Source of the DNA: Pseudomonadota bacterium
GTDB lineage: Bacteria; Myxococcota_A; UBA796; GCA-2862545
Assembly (NCBI GenBank): GCA_947505245.1
Contig: CANNIZ010000017.1
Location: forward strand, 30,592-94,591
DNA: 64,000 bases
Reading direction: 5' to 3'
How positions within the stretch are numbered: position 1 is the first letter of the stretch; each line of letters starts with the position of its first letter. Made by a program: the position numbers and the translations under genes. Under the pieces are notes generated by a model, which saw only the letters and a program-made list of their open reading frames with translations, searched no databases and was not told the DNA's origin. Shown piece by piece: positions 44,032-53,738 of this stretch.

Positions 44032-44616
44032 GTGTCGATGTGCATCGAGGTCCGTCTCATCGAGCGCTTTTCCGACCGCGCGCGCGTGGAGGTCACGCTG
44101 ACCCCGCGTGAAGACACGCGCGTCGATGGCGTCGCTGTGGAGCTGTTCTCAGGGGAATGTGAGTCCCTTGGGCACCGCGTCGTACTGCCGATCGCGGGCA
44201 CCCTGACGTCGCCGGTCACCGTCCGGGCCGAGGTGCGATCGGAGGGAGACCTGCCGCCGCGCGCGGTGATCGTCGCCACGGCGTGGCGCGAAGACTCGGA
44301 GGTACGCGCCTGGTGCCCGGCAGATCCGTGGTCGGCCTTTGAAGCGCACGTGCGCGGCAAGCGCTGCGTAAAGCACCAGCCTCCCACCGACGACGACGAC
44401 GTGATCCTCGAGTCCCTTTCGCGCTGCCAGCAAGGCACCCTCGGTCGCGCGGTGCCGTGGCTCACGCCAAAGTACGTTTGCACCCCTTGCGCCGCGCAAG
44501 GGCCGTTCGACGTGGACACGGATGAACGCGACCCCGTACACGACCTCAGCGAAGAGCTGGGGCTGGATTCGCGGGACGCCGACCTGCTCCGCGCGATCCT
44601 GGACGGGCGCGACTGA
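44032..44616 (+). CDS. Unknown protein with Cys/acidic C-terminal half
   Basis: 194 residues from a GTG at 44032 (an ATG two codons later is possible). The N-terminal 100 residues are beta-rich like an immunoglobulin-type sandwich. The second half has CVKHQPP, SRCQQG and YVCTPCAAQG, which might bind a metal, and an acidic tail DERDPVHDLSEELGLDSRDA. No signal peptide. I do not recognise it. A hairpin follows the stop. Confidence 0.6.
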   Translation: MSMCIEVRLIERFSDRARVEVTLTPREDTRVDGVAVELFSGECESLGHRVVLPIAGTLTSPVTVRAEVRSEGDLPPRAVIVATAWREDSEVRAWCPADPWSAFEAHVRGKRCVKHQPPTDDDDVILESLSRCQQGTLGRAVPWLTPKYVCTPCAAQGPFDVDTDERDPVHDLSEELGLDSRDADLLRAILDGRD

Positions 44617-44617
44617 A

Positions 44618-44636
44618 CGGGCCCGCACGAGGCCCG
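44618..44636. terminator. Hairpin between convergent genes
   Basis: CGGGCC (44618-44623), a 7-base loop and GGCCCG (44631-44636) lie between the stops of the unknown + strand gene (44616) and glpK (44643). No T-run; a bidirectional terminator is inferred. Confidence 0.45.
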
Positions 44637-44642
44637 CCCGAC

Positions 44643-46118
44643 TCAGGCCTTCGCGACCGCGTCGTTCCAGCGCGCGCGGGTCGCCGCGATCTCCGCCGGG
44701 TCGCCGTGAGGCTCGAACGTCTTGTCGCGCTCCCAGGACTTCGCGACGTCGTCGAGGCCGCTCCAGACGCCTACCGCGAGGCCCGCGAGGAGCGCGCTCC
44801 CGAGGCCCGTGGTCTCGCGGTTCTTCGGCCGCACACAGCGAACGCCGAGGAGGTCGGCCTGGCGCTGCATGAGCAGATCATTGGCCGACGCACCACCGTC
44901 CACGCGCAGCTCCGCAAGCGGAGCGCCGAGGTCCGCGCTCATCGCGTCCAGGATGTCCACCAACTGCAGCGCGATGCCGTCCAACACGGCCCGAGCGAAG
45001 TGCGCCTTGGTCGTGCCGCCGCTGATGCCGGTGATGATGCCGCGCGCGTGGGGACGCCAGTGGGGCGCACCGAGGCCCGCCATCGCAGGCACGAACGTGA
45101 CGCCGCCGGAGTCGGGCACGCTCGCGGCCAGCGCCTCGACCTCGGCAGACGTCGTGATGATCCCGAGCCGATCGCGCAGCCACTGAACGGCCTGGCCCGC
45201 GACGAACGCGCTGCCCTCGATCGCGTAGGTGGTCTTCCCGCCGTAGCGCCACGCGACCGTGGTGAGCATGCCGTGCTTTGACGCCTTCGGCTCGGATCCC
45301 GTGTTCATCAGCACGAACGCGCCCGTACCGTAGGTGCACTTCGCGAGGCCACGCGAAAAACACGCCTGCCCGAACAGGGCGCCCTGCTGGTCGCCGATCA
45401 GCCCGGCGACCGGGATTCCGTCAGGCAGGAAGCCGATTCCTCGCGTGTGTCCGACCACCCCCGAGCTGTCGACGATCCGCGGCAACACGGCGCGCGGGAT
45501 GTCGAGGTGAGCACACAACTCATCGCTCCAGTCGAGCGTGTGAAGGTCGAACAGCAGCGTACGCGACGCGTTGCTCGGGTCCGTCACGTGTTCCCCGGTG
45601 AGCTTCCACGCGAGCCACGTGTCGATCGTCCCGAACGCGAGCGCGCCAGCGTTCGCCTTCGCGCGCGCGCCGGGCACGTTGTCCAGCAGCCAGCGCGCCT
45701 TCGTCCCCGAGAAGTAGGGGTCGAGGACCAGGCCCGTCTTGCGCTTGAACAGGTCTTCCAAGCCGTCGGCCCGCATCTTCTCGCACTGATCGGCGGTGCG
45801 ACGGTCCTGCCACACGAGCGCCCGATGAATCGGCTCACCCGTCGCCCGGTCCCAGAACAGCGACGTCTCACGCTGGTTCGTGATGCCGATCGCTGCGATC
45901 CGCGACCCGTCCACGCCAGCCATCGCGAGCGCGCCGCCGACGGCCGCGCCGACGCTGCCCCAGATCTCGGCGGTGTCGTGTTCGACGTGCCCGGGCTTGG
46001 GGTAGTGGATTGGAAATTCAACGTTCTTGGACGCGACCACGCGCGTGTTGCGATCCACCAGCAAAGCCGTGCTGCCCGTCGTCCCCTGGTCGATCGCGAG
46101 TACGAGATCCGCCGCCAT
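44643..46118 (-). CDS. glpK: Glycerol kinase
   Basis: 491 residues from the ATG at 46118, with GGAGG upstream; an open extension further upstream is not needed. FGGY-family blocks are clear: [80 protein letters not shown] and the C-terminal [20 protein letters not shown]. It phosphorylates glycerol to glycerol-3-phosphate. No glpF or glpD is adjacent, so it stands alone here. Confidence 0.95.
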   Translation of the reverse strand: MAADLVLAIDQGTTGSTALLVDRNTRVVASKNVEFPIHYPKPGHVEHDTAEIWGSVGAAVGGALAMAGVDGSRIAAIGITNQRETSLFWDRATGEPIHRALVWQDRRTADQCEKMRADGLEDLFKRKTGLVLDPYFSGTKARWLLDNVPGARAKANAGALAFGTIDTWLAWKLTGEHVTDPSNASRTLLFDLHTLDWSDELCAHLDIPRAVLPRIVDSSGVVGHTRGIGFLPDGIPVAGLIGDQQGALFGQACFSRGLAKCTYGTGAFVLMNTGSEPKASKHGMLTTVAWRYGGKTTYAIEGSAFVAGQAVQWLRDRLGIITTSAEVEALAASVPDSGGVTFVPAMAGLGAPHWRPHARGIITGISGGTTKAHFARAVLDGIALQLVDILDAMSADLGAPLAELRVDGGASANDLLMQRQADLLGVRCVRPKNRETTGLGSALLAGLAVGVWSGLDDVAKSWERDKTFEPHGDPAEIAATRARWNDAVAKA

Positions 46119-46193
46119 GTTCGCCTCCCGAAGCGCCGCATAACCCCGAGCAACGTAGACCGACGGGCGCCCGCGATGTAGCCTGCCACTGTC

Positions 46194-46706
46194 ATGGCCG
46201 GTTTCAAGTTCCTGCCACCTCGAATCACGCACCCCGAGCTCGGCTTCGCCCTGCTCCTGCCTGCACCTGGGCGGCGAACCCCCAACGCGGACGCGCGCTA
46301 CGGCGTGGTCGTGCGCCTGATGGACAAGCCCGTCGAGATCCGCGTCTTGATCGAAGACACCGCGGACGAGCTCGACCAGACCAAAGGTCCCGCCGCCTCA
46401 CCCAAGGTCGCTTCGCAGCTCTGCCGCGACTGGGCCGCCACTCGCGCCGTCACCCGGCCCGGGAGCATCTTCGCCGACGAAGGCCGCGAGTGGGGCTGTG
46501 ACGGCTTCGCGATGGTGGCGTACAGCCTGAAAGACGCCGAAGGCGACCTCGACTACGAATGGTCGCTCGTGCTCGTCAAAGGCACGCCCGCGCTGGCGAT
46601 CCGCGTCGTGTTCGTGTTCGACGGCAAGCTCGGCCCTGCCGAGTGTCGATCGTACGTGGACGCCGTGCTCGAGGGCGGCATGTACTGGGAAGACCCGCGC
46701 GGCTGA
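46194..46706 (+). CDS. Unknown soluble protein, 170 aa
   Basis: Starts at an ATG at 46194, 75 bp from the divergent glpK start. Beta-alpha pattern with strands [17 protein letters not shown] and a final [20 protein letters not shown]. It looks like a PsbP/Mog1-like small fold or an export accessory protein but no motif decides. No signal peptide or membrane segment. The stop lies just short of the convergent gene end at 46710. Confidence 0.6.
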   Translation: MAGFKFLPPRITHPELGFALLLPAPGRRTPNADARYGVVVRLMDKPVEIRVLIEDTADELDQTKGPAASPKVASQLCRDWAATRAVTRPGSIFADEGREWGCDGFAMVAYSLKDAEGDLDYEWSLVLVKGTPALAIRVVFVFDGKLGPAECRSYVDAVLEGGMYWEDPRG

Positions 46707-46709
46707 TCG

Positions 46710-47120
46710 TCACGCGGCGACCTCGACCGCGAGCTTCGCGATGTCCGCGCTGGTCGGGATTTCGGCCTGGAGCGTCTCGGTGTCGGCCATGTACACGTCG
46801 ATCTTGTACCGGTCGGTCCAGTCGATGACGCGGGCAGCCACGTCTTCGCTATCGAGCCCGAAGTTCACCGGATCGACGTGAGCGAGGCGGACGATGTCGC
46901 CGGCGTCCAGGCCCGGGCCGATGGCGACCTCGTGGGTCAGTTCGGCGCGCGGGTCGCCGCCAGGCATTTCGCCGGAGAGATCCCTCGACGTGCCGACGTA
47001 GGCAACCCACCCGGTCGCAAGCTTCGCGCGCAGCGCAGTGACGAGGGCCTTCGCAGCGCCCGGTTCGACCTTCACGGAGATCCCTCGCGCGTCCTTGGCG
47101 CGGCCGAAGTCCGCGCCCAC
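46710..47120 (-). CDS. Downstream part of a possibly stop-interrupted gene
   Basis: 136 residues from a GTG at 47120, but the frame stays open upstream to a TAA at 47223-47225 and the protein-like sequence continues across it (VELTEGGVN, stop, ATATLRCPDL). The C-terminal block DPVNFGLDSEDVAARVIDWT followed by DRYKIDVYMADTETLQAEI resembles the last motif of DUF4253-like proteins. Either two overlapping-in-style genes or one gene split by a nonsense codon. The longer sequence lacks any better start between the TAA and 47120. Confidence 0.5.
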   Translation of the reverse strand: MGADFGRAKDARGISVKVEPGAAKALVTALRAKLATGWVAYVGTSRDLSGEMPGGDPRAELTHEVAIGPGLDAGDIVRLAHVDPVNFGLDSEDVAARVIDWTDRYKIDVYMADTETLQAEIPTSADIAKLAVEVAA

Positions 47121-47222
47121 GAACGGACGAACCTCAGCCCCCGACGCGTCGTGGAGCCGGGCGACGAGACCCTCGGGAACCGCGTGGGTGACGAGGTCCG
47201 GGCAGCGCAGCGTCGCGGTCGC

Positions 47223-47456
47223 TTAGTTGACCCCGCCCTCGGTCAGCTCCACGCGGGCGGGATCGGCTCCGAACTGGTACACGGCGAGGGACCAGCCCGG
47301 ATGCCCTGCCGCGCGAGCCCGGGGTTCGTGTACCGACAGCCCCATGCCCATCTCCGGCAAGCACGCCATCGCGCTGTCGTGCCGCGCGTCGATCGCGCCC
47401 GAGATCTCGACGTGGGCGGCGCCACGATCAGGCGCGGGCCCGGGCGGTAACGGCAC
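47223..47456 (-). CDS. Upstream part of a possibly stop-interrupted gene
   Basis: 77 codons from a GTG at 47456 to the TAA at 47223. The reading MACLPEMGMGLSVHEPRARA, GWSLAVYQFGADPARVELTE looks like folded protein and joins in frame to the ORF ending at 46710. A TGA closes the frame 24 bp before the GTG. No signal peptide. If the TAA is a mutation the original protein was about 250 residues. Confidence 0.4.
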   Translation of the reverse strand: MPLPPGPAPDRGAAHVEISGAIDARHDSAMACLPEMGMGLSVHEPRARAAGHPGWSLAVYQFGADPARVELTEGGVN

Positions 47457-48026
47457 CGCCGGGGGTGAATGAGCGCCGTTATCGCCTCACGCGGCGCGAC
47501 GCCCCGTTCACGCTTCGGCGTACCAGAACACAGCGGCCGAGTTGGCGATCCCATCCGTCGGCGGCGGCGATCTGCCGAAGGCGCCCGGCGCGGAGCCTCC
47601 CGAGGCTGGCGACCTCCGAGGCATGGCGCCCGAGGATGAGGGCGGCGCTGATGAACGAGGCGCGCGCGGACGCCATGCAGGACAGGGTGCAGGCGGGGGA
47701 TGAAGTCATGCCAGCGCGAAGTGCGCCGGCGTGCAGTCATGCCTGCGCGGATTGCGCAATTCGACGGATTTCGGGTCAGGCCTGACGCCGTTCCACGATG
47801 GAACCTTTGGTATCTTCAGGCAAGGCGCAGTTGAGGAGGGCATGACCGTCGAGCGACGCAACTCGCATGGGCATGACCGCTGCGGCTGGTTTCTGGCGAG
47901 GCACGACGCCCAACATACGCGCCAACGCCGCGCCCTGCGCCACCGATAGGACCACGATTCGTTTGCTCTGGACTCTCGATTATCGGCGTTACACGACGAT
48001 TCGATTACCAAATCGGCCGCGGCGTA
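47457..48026. other. Region without a recognisable gene
   Basis: About 570 bp. Several short frames exist on both strands but none has a convincing start, family or coding bias. The right third (about 47940-48020) is less GC-rich than average and may hold the end signals for the unknown gene that stops at 48027. Confidence 0.5.
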
Positions 48027-48911
48027 CTAGGTCCCCACCAACGACGTGAACGTCACGTTTGGAGGCCGCGTGGCGTACATGCGGTAGACTTGCAGGCCCT
48101 GACCCGAGAAGTCCATGGTGACATGCTCGACGGCGTCTGGGGTGCGAGCGCCGAGCACGCAGTCGTAGGCGATCGGCAGGACTCCCAAGCCCGCCGGCGC
48201 CGACGGAACACAGCGGGGAGCGTCCACACCGAGATCTTCGATTTCGCCGTTGGTATGCCGAAGGACCAGCGGTCTTCCATCCCCGCCGCTGAGCCCGGAC
48301 GTCGGTTCGGTGAGCGCGACAATCGGCACGCCAGGCACATTCCAGGTGACGGACGTGCCGTTGGACACGTCTACGACGACGATTCCCCACGTTAGACGGC
48401 TGACGAGGAGCCCGCCCTGCGCGCAAAGCACGCGGCGCTCGATGCGATCCGAGACGTGGGGCGCGTCCACGCAGGGGCCCACGAACGACCCCACCGGTAC
48501 GGGCGCCTGGCCCGAAAGCCCGGCATAGAACCGACCGTCGCGAACGACCACGCTGAGGACGGGGTTCCGGTCGACGGCGCACGAAGCCAGGTGGTACGGA
48601 GCGCCATCTACGACCATGCGATCGCCGATGAACTCGACCCGCACGGGTCCGTCGCTCGCCAGCGTAGCGCCGAACCACGTACGCCCCCGAGCGACCTCGA
48701 CAAACGAGCCATGTACGGCGCGGCGGGCGACGCGGACCTCACGATCGTCGCGGATCACGCGCGCGGTGGGCCACAGGTCGTGCTCCTGGTCGTACCAGCA
48801 CGAGAGCCCTTCGGGCACGGGCGGAGGTGCTCGCACCGCGCCGACCGCCGTCATGACCACGGCCGCGACACCAGACACCCACGCGAGGCCGATCGCCCTC
48901 TTAAGCACCAC
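48027..48911 (-). CDS. Unknown secreted or membrane-anchored beta protein
   Basis: 294 residues. One N-terminal hydrophobic segment AIGLAWVSGVAAVVMTAVGAV serves as signal or anchor. The outer part contains six cysteines (GLSCWYD, LASCAV, VGPCVD, VLCAQG, APRCVP, AYDCVL), suggesting disulfides, in a strand-rich sequence. No catalytic motif seen. It starts divergently about 50 bp from the helicase gene and shares its promoter region. Confidence 0.65.
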   Translation of the reverse strand: MVLKRAIGLAWVSGVAAVVMTAVGAVRAPPPVPEGLSCWYDQEHDLWPTARVIRDDREVRVARRAVHGSFVEVARGRTWFGATLASDGPVRVEFIGDRMVVDGAPYHLASCAVDRNPVLSVVVRDGRFYAGLSGQAPVPVGSFVGPCVDAPHVSDRIERRVLCAQGGLLVSRLTWGIVVVDVSNGTSVTWNVPGVPIVALTEPTSGLSGGDGRPLVLRHTNGEIEDLGVDAPRCVPSAPAGLGVLPIAYDCVLGARTPDAVEHVTMDFSGQGLQVYRMYATRPPNVTFTSLVGT

Positions 48912-48959
48912 GACCTCCCGTTTCTGGAACGGCGGGCCCGCACGTCTTATTCACGCGGC

Positions 48960-50318
48960 GTGCGAATCCTCCGGTACGACAGCGGCACCCTACTCCTCGA
49001 CGGCTTTCCAGCTGAAGAGGTTCCGTCGGACTTCGTGTTCGACGAGCGCGTAAAGCGCTGGCGCGCGCCGGCCGCCCGCTACGCCGAGGTCGTGCTCGAT
49101 CTTCACCGCAAGAAGGTCGCCTACACGGACGAGGCTCGAAAGTACGCCCCGCTCGACCGCGAGGTGACCCGCGACCGCACGCCGCGCGACTACCAGACCG
49201 AGGCGCTCACCCGCTGGAAGGCGGCTGGGCGACGCGGCGTCGTCGTCCTGCCGACCGGCGCCGGGAAGTCGCTCGTCGCCGAGCTCTGCATCGCCGACGC
49301 CGCCCGCAGCACGCTCGTCGTCGCCCCCACGCTCGATCTCGTAGGCCAGTGGCACGATCGCCTGCGCCGCGTGTTCGGCGAGCCCGTCGGCCTGCTCGGC
49401 GGCGGCATTCACGAGGTGCACGACATCACCGTCACCACCTACGATTCGGCCCACATTCACATGGACCGGTACGGCGATCGGTTCGGTCTGCTCGTGTTCG
49501 ACGAGGTTCACCACCTGCCCTCGCCGATCTACGCCCAGAGCGCGTTGATGTCGCTGGCGCCGTTCCGGTTGGGCCTGACGGCCACGCTCGAACGCACGGA
49601 CGGGTGGCACGATCACATCACCGCGCTCGTGGGCCCCGTCGTTCATCGGCTCGAGATCGGCGATCTATCGGGCGATTGGCTCGCGCCTTACCGCACCGAG
49701 CGGATCGACATCCACCTCTCCGCGCAGGACCGCGACCTCTACGAGCAGTCGCGCGCCGTGTTTCGTGGCTTCTGCGAAGAACAGGGCCTGCGCCTCGGCG
49801 GTCCAGGTGGCTGGCAGACGTTCCTCCGCGTCGCGGGCCGCTCGCGGGCGGGCCGGCAGGCGTTCCTCGCGTGGCGCCAGAGCCGTCGCGTGATCGAGGG
49901 GGCCCCCGCCAAGCTGCGACGCCTCGCCGAGCTGCTCCAGCAGCACAAAGACGGGCGCGTGATCGTGTTCAGCAACGACAACGCCACCGCCTACGACATC
50001 AGTCGCCGGTTCCTCGTGCCCGCCATCACCCACGAGACCGGTCTCGCCGAACGAAAGGCGATCCTCGAGGGGTTCAAGGACGGCACCCTGCCCGTCGTGG
50101 CGACGTCCCGCGTGCTGAACGAGGGCGTCGATCTCCCCACCGCAGACGTCGCGATCGTGTTGTCGGGCACCCAGACCGTGCGCGAGCACGTACAACGGCT
50201 CGGACGGATCCTGCGCCCCCAGGAGGGCAAGCAGGCCGTGCTCTACGAGCTCGTCGTCACCGACACGATCGAGGAGCGCATCAGCGCGCGCCGCCGCGAG
50301 CACGACGCGTATCGGTGA
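48960..50318 (+). CDS. SF2 DNA helicase, XPB/Ssl2-like
   Basis: 452 residues from a GTG at 48960; a ribosome-binding site is not obvious. Q-motif-like RTPRDYQTEAL, Walker A LPTGAGKS (97-104), DEVH at 181-184, motif III LTATLERTDG, and late motifs RVIVFSNDN, ATSRVLNEGVDLPTADVAIV and QRLGRILRPQEGK. The order and the RED-like ERTDG element are those of XPB helicases, which unwind or translocate on DNA in repair. Bacterial XPB is usually larger (about 550 residues); the N-terminal domain here is short. No Bax1 nuclease partner is adjacent. Confidence 0.88.
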   Translation: MRILRYDSGTLLLDGFPAEEVPSDFVFDERVKRWRAPAARYAEVVLDLHRKKVAYTDEARKYAPLDREVTRDRTPRDYQTEALTRWKAAGRRGVVVLPTGAGKSLVAELCIADAARSTLVVAPTLDLVGQWHDRLRRVFGEPVGLLGGGIHEVHDITVTTYDSAHIHMDRYGDRFGLLVFDEVHHLPSPIYAQSALMSLAPFRLGLTATLERTDGWHDHITALVGPVVHRLEIGDLSGDWLAPYRTERIDIHLSAQDRDLYEQSRAVFRGFCEEQGLRLGGPGGWQTFLRVAGRSRAGRQAFLAWRQSRRVIEGAPAKLRRLAELLQQHKDGRVIVFSNDNATAYDISRRFLVPAITHETGLAERKAILEGFKDGTLPVVATSRVLNEGVDLPTADVAIVLSGTQTVREHVQRLGRILRPQEGKQAVLYELVVTDTIEERISARRREHDAYR

Positions 50319-50349
50319 GCGCGTTATCAAACGCAGCCGCGGAGGTCCG

Positions 50350-51843
50350 ATGTCGCTCGTGGGATGGTTCGTAAGCGCCGCACTCGCCGATCCCAGCGTG
50401 GACGCCTGGCCGGGTGAACACGCGCGCCAGGCCGCGAACCCGCCGGTCCTCGCGCACCGCCGGGAGCGCGCGCCGCTGCCTGCCGCAACCCCCGGACCCG
50501 ACGTGCGTGTGTACGGATACCAGGCCTACTGGGCCGACGATCTGAACACGGTGCCCTGGGATCAGCTGTCGGACATCGCGCTGTTCGCCGCCGCCTCCGA
50601 TGCAGACGGCAACCTCACCAGCACGTCGCGCTGGTCGGACGCGGAGACCGCAGTCGCCATCGCCCAGCCCTACGGCGTGCGCGTCCACCTCTGCGTCACG
50701 AACTTCAGCTCCTCGTCGATCGCCGCGTTCCTCGCGAACCCCACCGCGCGCGCTCGCCTCATCGCGTCGCTCGCCGATTGGGAGCAGCAGACGGGCGCTG
50801 ACGGCGTCAACATCGACTTTGAAGGCCTGCCGTCCGGCAGCAAGCAGCAGATGGTCGACTTCGTGACCGAGCTCGACGCGGCCGTCGGCGACGTCGTCCT
50901 CGCCACGCCCGCCGTCGACTGGTCCGGCGCCTGGGACTACAGCGAGCTCACGCAGCACGCCGACCTGTTCATCATGGGGTACGGCTACCACTGGTCCGGC
51001 AGCGACTCGGCCGGCCCCGTCGATCCGCTCCTCGGCGGCTCTCCGTGGGGCGAAAAGTCGCTCGCGTGGACGATCGACGACTACCTCGCGAACGGTGCGG
51101 CCCCCGACCGCGTCATCCTCGGCCTGCCGCTGTACGGCTACGCCTGGGGTGCCTCGAGCGACGCCGTCCCGGCCGACGCGACGTCGGACGGCAGCGCAGT
51201 GTTGTGGGACGAAGCCAACGCGATCGCCGGCACCTCAGGGCGCCGGTTCGACGCCGCGAGCCGCACGCCCTGGTACTGGTCGGGCGGTCGGCAGGGCTGG
51301 TACGGCGACACGGACAGCCTCCGCGAGCGCATCGCCTACGCCGTGGACGCGAACATCGGCGGCGTTGGCTTCTGGGCGCTCAACTACGACGGCGGAGACG
51401 CCGCGTTGTGGCGCATGGTCGACGAAGAGACGCGGCCGGCGGCGCTGCCCGACGTCCCGGATCCGTCCGGCTTCACGTCGAACGCAGGCCGGCCGTTCCT
51501 CGCCTATCCGGGCGACCGCGTCATCTTGTCCGGCGCCGACAGCACCGGACCCGACGGCGCCGTGCTGCAGTACCTGTGGACCCAGTCCGCCGGGCCGGCG
51601 GTGAGCCTTTCGGGCGCGGACGCGATGGATCCCTCGTTCATCGTCGATCAGCCCGGGGTCCACGTGTTCGACCTGCGGGTGGGTGATGGCGCGGTGTTCT
51701 CGCTCCCTGCCCACAGCTACGTGATCGTGATCGACGAGAGCGCTGGCCAATCCCACACCGACGGCGGCTGCGACACCACCGGAAGCGCAGCCGGGCTCGG
51801 AATGGTGGGGCTGCTCCTGGTCCGTCGGCGACGCGCCAACTGA
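50350..51843 (+). CDS. GH18 family glycosidase with MYXO-CTERM-like tail
   Basis: 497 residues. A short leader (MSLVGWFVSAALA) then a GH18 barrel at about 52-375 with the catalytic signature DGVNIDFEGL (151-160, proton donor Glu158), LFIMGYGYHW and ILGLPLYGYAW. The family cleaves beta-1,4 GlcNAc links in chitin or murein-like polymers; the spore-cortex-type lytic GH18s look similar. A PKD-like domain (about 390-465) follows. The end GGCDTTGSAAGLGMVGLLLV plus RRRR is a Cys-hydrophobic-basic sorting tail of MYXO-CTERM kind, so it is probably displayed on the outer membrane. Confidence 0.88.
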   Translation: MSLVGWFVSAALADPSVDAWPGEHARQAANPPVLAHRRERAPLPAATPGPDVRVYGYQAYWADDLNTVPWDQLSDIALFAAASDADGNLTSTSRWSDAETAVAIAQPYGVRVHLCVTNFSSSSIAAFLANPTARARLIASLADWEQQTGADGVNIDFEGLPSGSKQQMVDFVTELDAAVGDVVLATPAVDWSGAWDYSELTQHADLFIMGYGYHWSGSDSAGPVDPLLGGSPWGEKSLAWTIDDYLANGAAPDRVILGLPLYGYAWGASSDAVPADATSDGSAVLWDEANAIAGTSGRRFDAASRTPWYWSGGRQGWYGDTDSLRERIAYAVDANIGGVGFWALNYDGGDAALWRMVDEETRPAALPDVPDPSGFTSNAGRPFLAYPGDRVILSGADSTGPDGAVLQYLWTQSAGPAVSLSGADAMDPSFIVDQPGVHVFDLRVGDGAVFSLPAHSYVIVIDESAGQSHTDGGCDTTGSAAGLGMVGLLLVRRRRAN

Positions 51844-51873
51844 CCCCGAGCGCTCACCGCCGACCCCGCGCGC

Positions 51874-52269
51874 TCACCGCCAGAACTTCCAGAACACAAC
51901 CGCGAAGAACGCTGCAAACGCGGCGTCCCCGACGCCGTACACGCCGTAGAACATACCCGCGAGCAGGTCATTCGCGCGAATCGTCATCAGGTCGCCGTGG
52001 TGCAGCGAGATCCATCGCGCCCACCAGGCCGCGTAGAACAGCTTCTCCGCCGCGAACGCGAGCGCGACGTACGGCGCCTTGTTCGCGTGGGCCGCGAGCG
52101 ACAGGTACGCGAGGCCCCAGATGCACACGACCGCGCACGCCGGCCGTGAGAACAGCTCCGGGTCGGCGGCAAACAGCACCTGATTGGTGAAGCCACGGGT
52201 GAACACCACCATTCCGACGATGTTGTAGGCCGCGGCCGCGACGAAGCCGAGCGAGATCCAGCGCGTCAC
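51874..52269 (-). CDS. Small four-helix membrane protein
   Basis: 131 residues with four hydrophobic segments, starting ISLGFVAAAAYNIVGMVVFT and ending FAAFFAVVFWKFWR. Its ATG overlaps the stop of the FHA-domain gene (ATGA), so the two are coupled. No family recognised with certainty. Confidence 0.7.
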   Translation of the reverse strand: MTRWISLGFVAAAAYNIVGMVVFTRGFTNQVLFAADPELFSRPACAVVCIWGLAYLSLAAHANKAPYVALAFAAEKLFYAAWWARWISLHHGDLMTIRANDLLAGMFYGVYGVGDAAFAAFFAVVFWKFWR

Positions 52270-53177
52270 ATCGACACGAGTTCCAGGCGGTCACACGACA
52301 CGCCGATGCGGCGCTGCCCGCGTCGCACCTCGACGAGGCCCGCCGCACCGTCCACCCCGGCCGCCTGCAATTGGCGCCGCGCGCGGTAGATCGCCACGTT
52401 CAACGCGTTGCTGTCGAGCCCGAGCATCTTCAGCAGGTCGTCGCGCTCGATCCAGCCCTGCTCAGCCGCGGGTTCACCTTCGTCTTTCATGCGCAGGCGC
52501 GCCAACGTGAGCAGGGTGTACCAGTGCTCGCGTGCCTCGAGCAGCGTCCCCCGGCCGCGATGTTCGACGGTCACCTGCACGTGCTCCTCGTCGCGCGAAA
52601 CCGCGAACTTCAGCTTCACGGCCTCGAGCTGGGCGAGCACGTTCACCGTCGCCGTCCCCACCTGCGTCTCCGGGACGTGAATCTTCCAGGTGCTGCCCGC
52701 CACCGCGATGATCTCGCCGTCCACCACCGGGCGCACACCCCGGTCGGGGTTCTCCACCACCCAGCGGCCCGACCCATCGGCGTACACCAGCGCCTCCGGG
52801 TGGTCTTCGTCCGGCAGCGCGAGGATGCCGTCCGCAGGGAGTCGCTGGGCCCCTGTCTTGGCGTCCTCAGCGATCGCACAAGGCGGCCCCGCCTCCATCA
52901 ACAGCCAGACGTCTTCGAGCGCGCCGAACGCGAGCCGGGCGCCCGACTCGACGCCGACCCCCTCGCCCGCCCCGATGCGCTTTCCATCGACGAACGTCCC
53001 GTTGCGGCTGCCAAGGTCCCGGACCTCCCACGCGCGCCCGCTCCAGATCAGCGTCGAGTGCTCCCCGGAGACGTGCGACCCGGTGAGTTTGAGCGCACAG
53101 GCGGGCGACCGACCGACCAGCATCCGCGCCGGAACAGGACGGATCTGCCCGGTCTTTTCGTGTTTTAGCGTGGCCAT
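52266..53177 (-). CDS. FHA-domain regulator with C-terminal winged-helix-like domain
   Basis: 303 residues. FHA domain about 17-95 with VGRSPACALKL, SGEHSTLIW and LGSRNGTFVDG, the phosphothreonine-binding set. The C-terminal part (about 215-303) contains EHWYTLLTLARLRM and a segment NALNVAIYRARRQLQAAGVD that resembles a winged-helix DNA-binding domain. Proteins of this type read kinase signals and act on transcription; the many Ser/Thr kinases in the window are possible partners. It is coupled to the small membrane protein downstream. Confidence 0.85.
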   Translation of the reverse strand: MATLKHEKTGQIRPVPARMLVGRSPACALKLTGSHVSGEHSTLIWSGRAWEVRDLGSRNGTFVDGKRIGAGEGVGVESGARLAFGALEDVWLLMEAGPPCAIAEDAKTGAQRLPADGILALPDEDHPEALVYADGSGRWVVENPDRGVRPVVDGEIIAVAGSTWKIHVPETQVGTATVNVLAQLEAVKLKFAVSRDEEHVQVTVEHRGRGTLLEAREHWYTLLTLARLRMKDEGEPAAEQGWIERDDLLKMLGLDSNALNVAIYRARRQLQAAGVDGAAGLVEVRRGQRRIGVSCDRLELVSM

Positions 53178-53204
53178 GGGACCCCCGTGAGCGGCGAGCC
53201 TACC

Positions 53205-53738
53205 TTAGTCCTTGCGCCCAAAGCGCAACAGCCGCCACGCATCGAACCGCGGGGCTGCGGCGCGCGGCTCGGCGGCGCCCACCGTGGGTCCCGGGTCCGG
53301 CGCGCTGTACCATTCGCGCAGGCTGCGCTCGAAAAGCCCGTTGGAAAGCACCAGAGGCGACCTGCGCTCGCGCATGTGCGCGATCACCTCGTCAATCCGT
53401 CCACCGCGGTATTTGCAAAGGTACGCCGCCACCAACAGGCCGCTCCGGTTCAGACCCGCGTGGCAGTGCCAGTACGTCGGCTCGTGCTGCGCGAACGCGT
53501 GCGCCGCATCCAGGAATCGATCGATCGTCGCGCGATCCGGCATGAACGCGGGGTCGTCCACGTCCACCATTGGAAACGCGAGGATCACCTTCCCGGGCGT
53601 CTGGGACGGCGTCATCGCCGAACAGTTGATCGCGACGCGCCCGGGGATGTCGTCATAGCTGAACGGCATCTCCCCGATGTAGAGGGGATGCGGGTCCTCG
53701 GAGATGAGGTGGTGCGACAGGTCGGCGGGTCCGTACAC
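53205..53738 (-). CDS. Dual-specificity-type (CX5R) phosphatase
   Basis: 177 residues. The P-loop HCHAGLNRSG puts Cys92 and Arg98 in the CX5R signature, and VDVDDP at 59-64 offers the general-acid Asp. The layout is that of DSP/tyrosine phosphatases acting on phosphoproteins or phospholipid-like substrates. The C-terminal tail after residue 145 is Pro/Ala-rich. It lies 27 bp from the FHA gene in the same orientation, so a phospho-signalling operon is plausible. Confidence 0.88.
   Translation of the reverse strand: MYGPADLSHHLISEDPHPLYIGEMPFSYDDIPGRVAINCSAMTPSQTPGKVILAFPMVDVDDPAFMPDRATIDRFLDAAHAFAQHEPTYWHCHAGLNRSGLLVAAYLCKYRGGRIDEVIAHMRERRSPLVLSNGLFERSLREWYSAPDPGPTVGAAEPRAAAPRFDAWRLLRFGRKD

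Noticed and set aside
47706..48011. A 101-codon minus-strand frame in the gene-poor gap
   Set aside because: Arg/Cys/Ser-rich composition, no ribosome-binding site and no recognisable fold.
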